NCBI GenBank assembly: GCA_028752905.1
Contig: JAQNBH010000076.1
Coordinates: forward strand, 20,676-84,675
Reading direction: 5' to 3'
Length of the DNA: 64,000 bases
From: Cladorhizidae sp. MBARI D1340-BT2
Taxonomy: Eukaryota > Porifera > Demospongiae > Poecilosclerida > Cladorhizidae
Positions 58,201 to 64,000 of this stretch are shown here, in pieces (position 1 is the first letter of the stretch; each line of letters begins with the position of its first letter). The translations under genes were made by a program, and so were the position numbers. The notes below the pieces were generated by a model. The model searched no databases and had not been told where the DNA came from. It saw only the letters and a list, made by a program, of their open reading frames with translations.

Positions 58201-61200
58201 CTCCCACTCTAGATGAGCACACTAGAACACAGAGACAACCACAAACACAATGTCCACTCCCACTCTAGATGAGCACACTAGAACACAGAGACAACCACAA
58301 ACACAATGTCCACTCCCACTCTAGATGAGCACACTAGAACACAGAGACAACCACAAACACAATGTCCACTCCCACTCTAGATGAGCACACTAGAACACAG
58401 AGACAACCACAAACACAATGTCCACTCCCACTCTAGATGAGCACACTAGAACACAGAGACAACCACAAACACAATGTCCACTCCCACTCTAGATGAGCAC
58501 ACTAGAACACAGAGACAACCACAAACACAATGTCCACTCCCACTCTAGATGAGCACACTAGAACACAGAGACAACCACAAACACAATGTCCACTCCCACT
58601 CTAGATGAGCACACTAGAACACAGAGACAACCACAAACACAATGTCCACTCCCACTCTAGATGAGCACACTAGAACACAGAGACAACCACAAACACAATG
58701 TCCACTCCCACTCTAGATGAGCACACTAGAACACAGAGACAACCACAAACACAATGTCCACTCCCACTCTAGATGAGCACACTAGAACACAGAGACAACC
58801 ACAAACACAATGTCCACTCCCACTCTAGATGAGCACACTAGAACACAGAGACAACCACAAACACAATGTCCACTCCCACTCTAGATGAGCACACTAGAAC
58901 ACAGAGACAACCACAAACACAATGTCCACTCCCACTCTAGATGAGCACACTAGAACACAGAGACAACCACAAACACAATGTCCACTCCCACTCTAGATGA
59001 GCACACTAGAACACAGAGACAACCACAAACACAATGTCCACTCCCACTCTAGATGAGCACACTAGAACACAGAGACAACCACAAACACAATGTCCACTCC
59101 CACTCTAGATGAGCACACTAGAACACAGAGACAACCACAAACACAATGTCCACTCCCACTCTAGATGAGCACACTAGAACACAGAGACAACCACAAACAC
59201 AATGTCCACTCCCACTCTAGATGAGCACACTAGAACACAGAGACAACCACAAACACAATGTCCACTCCCACTCTAGATGAGCACACTAGAACACAGAGAC
59301 AACCACAAACACAATGTCCACTCCCACTCTAGATGAGCACACTAGAACACAGAGACAACCACAAACACAATGTCCACTCCCACTCTAGATGAGCACACTA
59401 GAACACAGAGACAACCACAAACACAATGTCCACTCCCACTCTAGATGAGCACACTAGAACACAGAGACAACCACAAACACAATGTCCACTCCCACTCTAG
59501 ATGAGCACACTAGAACACAGAGACAACCACAAACACAATGTCCACTCCCACTCTAGATGAGCACACTAGAACACAGAGACAACCACAAACACAATGTCCA
59601 CTCCCACTCTAGATGAGCACACTAGAACACAGAGACAACCACAAACACAATGTCCACTCCCACTCTAGATGAGCACACTAGAACACAGAGACAACCACAA
59701 ACACAATGTCCACTCCCACTCTAGATGAGCACACTAGAACACAGAGACAACCACAAACACAATGTCCACTCCCACTCTAGATGAGCACACTAGAACACAG
59801 AGACAACCACAAACACAATGTCCACTCCCACTCTAGATGAGCACACTAGAACACAGAGACAACCACAAACACAATGTCCACTCCCACTCTAGATGAGCAC
59901 ACTAGAACACAGAGACAACCACAAACACAATGTCCACTCCCACTCTAGATGAGCACACTAGAACACAGAGACAACCACAAACACAATGTCCACTCCCACT
60001 CTAGATGAGCACACTAGAACACAGAGACAACCACAAACACAATGTCCACTCCCACTCTAGATGAGCACACTAGAACACAGAGACAACCACAAACACAATG
60101 TCCACTCCCACTCTAGATGAGCACACTAGAACACAGAGACAACCACAAACACAATGTCCACTCCCACTCTAGATGAGCACACTAGAACACAGAGACAACC
60201 ACAAACACAATGTCCACTCCCACTCTAGATGAGCACACTAGAACACAGAGACAACCACAAACACAATGTCCACTCCCACTCTAGATGAGCACACTAGAAC
60301 ACAGAGACAACCACAAACACAATGTCCACTCCCACTCTAGATGAGCACACTAGAACACAGAGACAACCACAAACACAATGTCCACTCCCACTCTAGATGA
60401 GCACACTAGAACACAGAGACAACCACAAACACAATGTCCACTCCCACTCTAGATGAGCACACTAGAACACAGAGACAACCACAAACACAATGTCCACTCC
60501 CACTCTAGATGAGCACACTAGAACACAGAGACAACCACAAACACAATGTCCACTCCCACTCTAGATGAGCACACTAGAACACAGAGACAACCACAAACAC
60601 AATGTCCACTCCCACTCTAGATGAGCACACTAGAACACAGAGACAACCACAAACACAATGTCCACTCCCACTCTAGATGAGCACACTAGAACACAGAGAC
60701 AACCACAAACACAATGTCCACTCCCACTCTAGATGAGCACACTAGAACACAGAGACAACCACAAACACAATGTCCACTCCCACTCTAGATGAGCACACTA
60801 GAACACAGAGACAACCACAAACACAATGTCCACTCCCACTCTAGATGAGCACACTAGAACACAGAGACAACCACAAACACAATGTCCACTCCCACTCTAG
60901 ATGAGCACACTAGAACACAGAGACAACCACAAACACAATGTCCACTCCCACTCTAGATGAGCACACTAGAACACAGAGACAACCACAAACACAATGTCCA
61001 CTCCCACTCTAGATGAGCACACTAGAACACAGAGACAACCACAAACACAATGTCCACTCCCACTCTAGATGAGCACACTAGAACACAGAGACAACCACAA
61101 ACACAATGTCCACTCCCACTCTAGATGAGCACACTAGAACACAGAGACAACCACAAACACAATGTCCACTCCCACTCTAGATGAGCACACTAGAACACAG

Positions 61201-64000
61201 AGACAACCACAAACACAATGTCCACTCCCACTCTAGATGAGCACACTAGAACACAGAGACAACCACAAACACAATGTCCACTCCCACTCTAGATGAGCAC
61301 ACTAGAACACAGAGACAACCACAAACACAATGTCCACTCCCACTCTAGATGAGCACACTAGAACACAGAGACAACCACAAACACAATGTCCACTCCCACT
61401 CTAGATGAGCACACTAGAACACAGAGACAACCACAAACACAATGTCCACTCCCACTCTAGATGAGCACACTAGAACACAGAGACAACCACAAACACAATG
61501 TCCACTCCCACTCTAGATGAGCACACTAGAACACAGAGACAACCACAAACACAATGTCCACTCCCACTCTAGATGAGCACACTAGAACACAGAGACAACC
61601 ACAAACACAATGTCCACTCCCACTCTAGATGAGCACACTAGAACACAGAGACAACCACAAACACAATGTCCACTCCCACTCTAGATGAGCACACTAGAAC
61701 ACAGAGACAACCACAAACACAATGTCCACTCCCACTCTAGATGAGCACACTAGAACACAGAGACAACCACAAACACAATGTCCACTCCCACTCTAGATGA
61801 GCACACTAGAACACAGAGACAACCACAAACACAATGTCCACTCCCACTCTAGATGAGCACACTAGAACACAGAGACAACCACAAACACAATGTCCACTCC
61901 CACTCTAGATGAGCACACTAGAACACAGAGACAACCACAAACACAATGTCCACTCCCACTCTAGATGAGCACACTAGAACACAGAGACAACCACAAACAC
62001 AATGTCCACTCCCACTCTAGATGAGCACACTAGAACACAGAGACAACCACAAACACAATGTCCACTCCCACTCTAGATGAGCACACTAGAACACAGAGAC
62101 AACCACAAACACAATGTCCACTCCCACTCTAGATGAGCACACTAGAACACAGAGACAACCACAAACACAATGTCCACTCCCACTCTAGATGAGCACACTA
62201 GAACACAGAGACAACCACAAACACAATGTCCACTCCCACTCTAGATGAGCACACTAGAACACAGAGACAACCACAAACACAATGTCCACTCCCACTCTAG
62301 ATGAGCACACTAGAACACAGAGACAACCACAAACACAATGTCCACTCCCACTCTAGATGAGCACACTAGAACACAGAGACAACCACAAACACAATGTCCA
62401 CTCCCACTCTAGATGAGCACACTAGAACACAGAGACAACCACAAACACAATGTCCACTCCCACTCTAGATGAGCACACTAGAACACAGAGACAACCACAA
62501 ACACAATGTCCACTCCCACTCTAGATGAGCACACTAGAACACAGAGACAACCACAAACACAATGTCCACTCCCACTCTAGATGAGCACACTAGAACACAG
62601 AGACAACCACAAACACAATGTCCACTCCCACTCTAGATGAGCACACTAGAACACAGAGACAACCACAAACACAATGTCCACTCCCACTCTAGATGAGCAC
62701 ACTAGAACACAGAGACAACCACAAACACAATGTCCACTCCCACTCTAGATGAGCACACTAGAACACAGAGACAACCACAAACACAATGTCCACTCCCACT
62801 CTAGATGAGCACACTAGAACACAGAGACAACCACAAACACAATGTCCACTCCCACTCTAGATGAGCACACTAGAACACAGAGACAACCACAAACACAATG
62901 TCCACTCCACTCTAGATGAGCACACTAGAACACAGAGACAACCACAAACACAATGTCCACTCCCACTCTAGATGAGCACACTAGAACACAGAGACAACCA
63001 CAAACACAATGTCCACTCCCACTCTAGATGAGCACACTAGAACACAGAGACAACCACAAACACAATGTCCACTCCCACTCTAGATGAGCACACTAGAACA
63101 CAGAGACAACCACAAACACAATGTCCACTCCCACTCTAGATGAGCACACTAGAACACAGAGACAACCACAAACACAATGTCCACTCCCACTCTAGATGAG
63201 CACACTAGAACACAGAGACAACCACAAACACAATGTCCACTCCCACTCTAGATGAGCACACTAGAACACAGAGACAACCACAAACACAATGTCCACTCCC
63301 ACTCTAGATGAGCACACTAGAACACAGAGACAACCACAAACACAATGTCCACTCCCACTCTAGATGAGCACACTAGAACACAGAGACAACCACAAACACA
63401 ATGTCCACTCCCACTCTAGATGAGCACACTAGAACACAGAGACAACCACAAACACAATGTCCACTCCCACTCTAGATGAGCACACTAGAACACAGAGACA
63501 ACCACAAACACAATGTCCACTCCCACTCTAGATGAGCACACTAGAACACAGAGACAACCACAAACACAATGTCCACTCCCACTCTAGATGAGCACACTAG
63601 AACACAGAGACAACCACAAACACAATGTCCACTCCCACTCTAGATGAGCACACTAGAACACAGAGACAACCACAAACACAATGTCCACTCCCACTCTAGA
63701 TGAGCACACTAGAACACAGAGACAACCACAAACACAATGTCCACTCCCACTCTAGATGAGCACACTAGAACACAGAGACAACCACAAACACAATGTCCAC
63801 TCCCACTCTAGATGAGCACACTAGAACACAGAGACAACCACAAACACAATGTCCACTCCCACTCTAGATGAGCACACTAGAACACAGAGACAACCACAAA
63901 CACAATGTCCACTCCCACTCTAGATGAGCACACTAGAACACAGAGACAACCACAAACACAATGTCCACTCCCACTCTAGATGAGCACACTAGAACACAGA
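55246..64000. repeat. 56-bp minisatellite, about 156 copies, continuing beyond the window
   Basis: The unit is GATGAGCACACTAGAACACA followed by GAGACAACCACAAACACAAT and GTCCACTCCCACTCTA. Variants (CTATAACAC, CTACAGATG, GACAGCCAC, AATGCCCAC, AGAGGAGC) cluster between 55.2 and 58.1 kb. From about 58.1 kb to the window end the copies are uniform except for a single C deletion near 62905. No gene is present. Confidence 0.98.

Noticed and set aside
55246..64000. Centromeric or telomeric satellite
   Set aside because: The unit is not a telomere motif, and no centromere-specific signal can be judged from one window. Minisatellite is the safer call.

Overview
This is a eukaryotic, almost certainly metazoan, nuclear genome window. 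It has GT-AG introns, phase-1 immunoglobulin-like exons, a type I receptor tail, and remnants of at least seven animal transposon classes. The organism cannot be fixed from the sequence. A non-bilaterian or other marine invertebrate, perhaps a demosponge, is my best guess and is held weakly. About half of the 64 kb is tandem repeat by my own tally, so most open frames here are repeat artefacts.

Layout. 1-9655 is a 54-bp minisatellite with higher-order structure. 9656-13284 holds the 5' part of a minus-strand immunoglobulin-like gene: a signal-peptide exon at 13251-13284, a first intron filled by a 46-bp minisatellite, and an Ig exon at 10031-10339. 13.7-19.8 kb is a run of six or more unrelated minisatellites, including one duplicated segment. 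20-22.2 kb has a non-LTR retrotransposon tail, long TTA/ATT microsatellites and a palindromic MITE.

22.2-34.4 kb is a transposon graveyard. It contains a Mutator-like element with long inverted repeats, a Penelope-like reverse transcriptase, a piggyBac-like element with TTAA target sites, a Merlin/ISXO2-like transposase, and a DDE-type pseudogene carrying a nested element. 34.6-40.5 kb has a 30-bp repeat, a hAT pseudogene and a 35-bp minisatellite. 40886-46384 is a full-length Ty3-like LTR retrotransposon with identical 172-bp LTRs and a 5-bp target duplication. 47.0-49.3 kb holds two more hAT remnants.

49518-50370 is an inverted copy of the 9656-9890 flank plus its 54-bp array. It leads into the 3' part of a plus-strand receptor gene: a two-domain Ig-like exon at 51948-52735, a stalk exon at 53539-53610, and a transmembrane plus proline/tyrosine-rich tail exon at 54287-54852. 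55246-64000 is a very homogeneous 56-bp minisatellite that runs off the window.

The two Ig genes share intron sequence in opposite orientation, so I read them as inverted, head-to-head relatives of one receptor family separated by transposon-rich DNA. The strongest new observations are: an LTR element whose predicted RNA 5' end is exactly complementary to its primer-binding site (self-priming); minisatellites that each contain a copy of an adjacent splice junction; and the receptor itself, whose first Ig-like domain lacks the usual cysteine pair.
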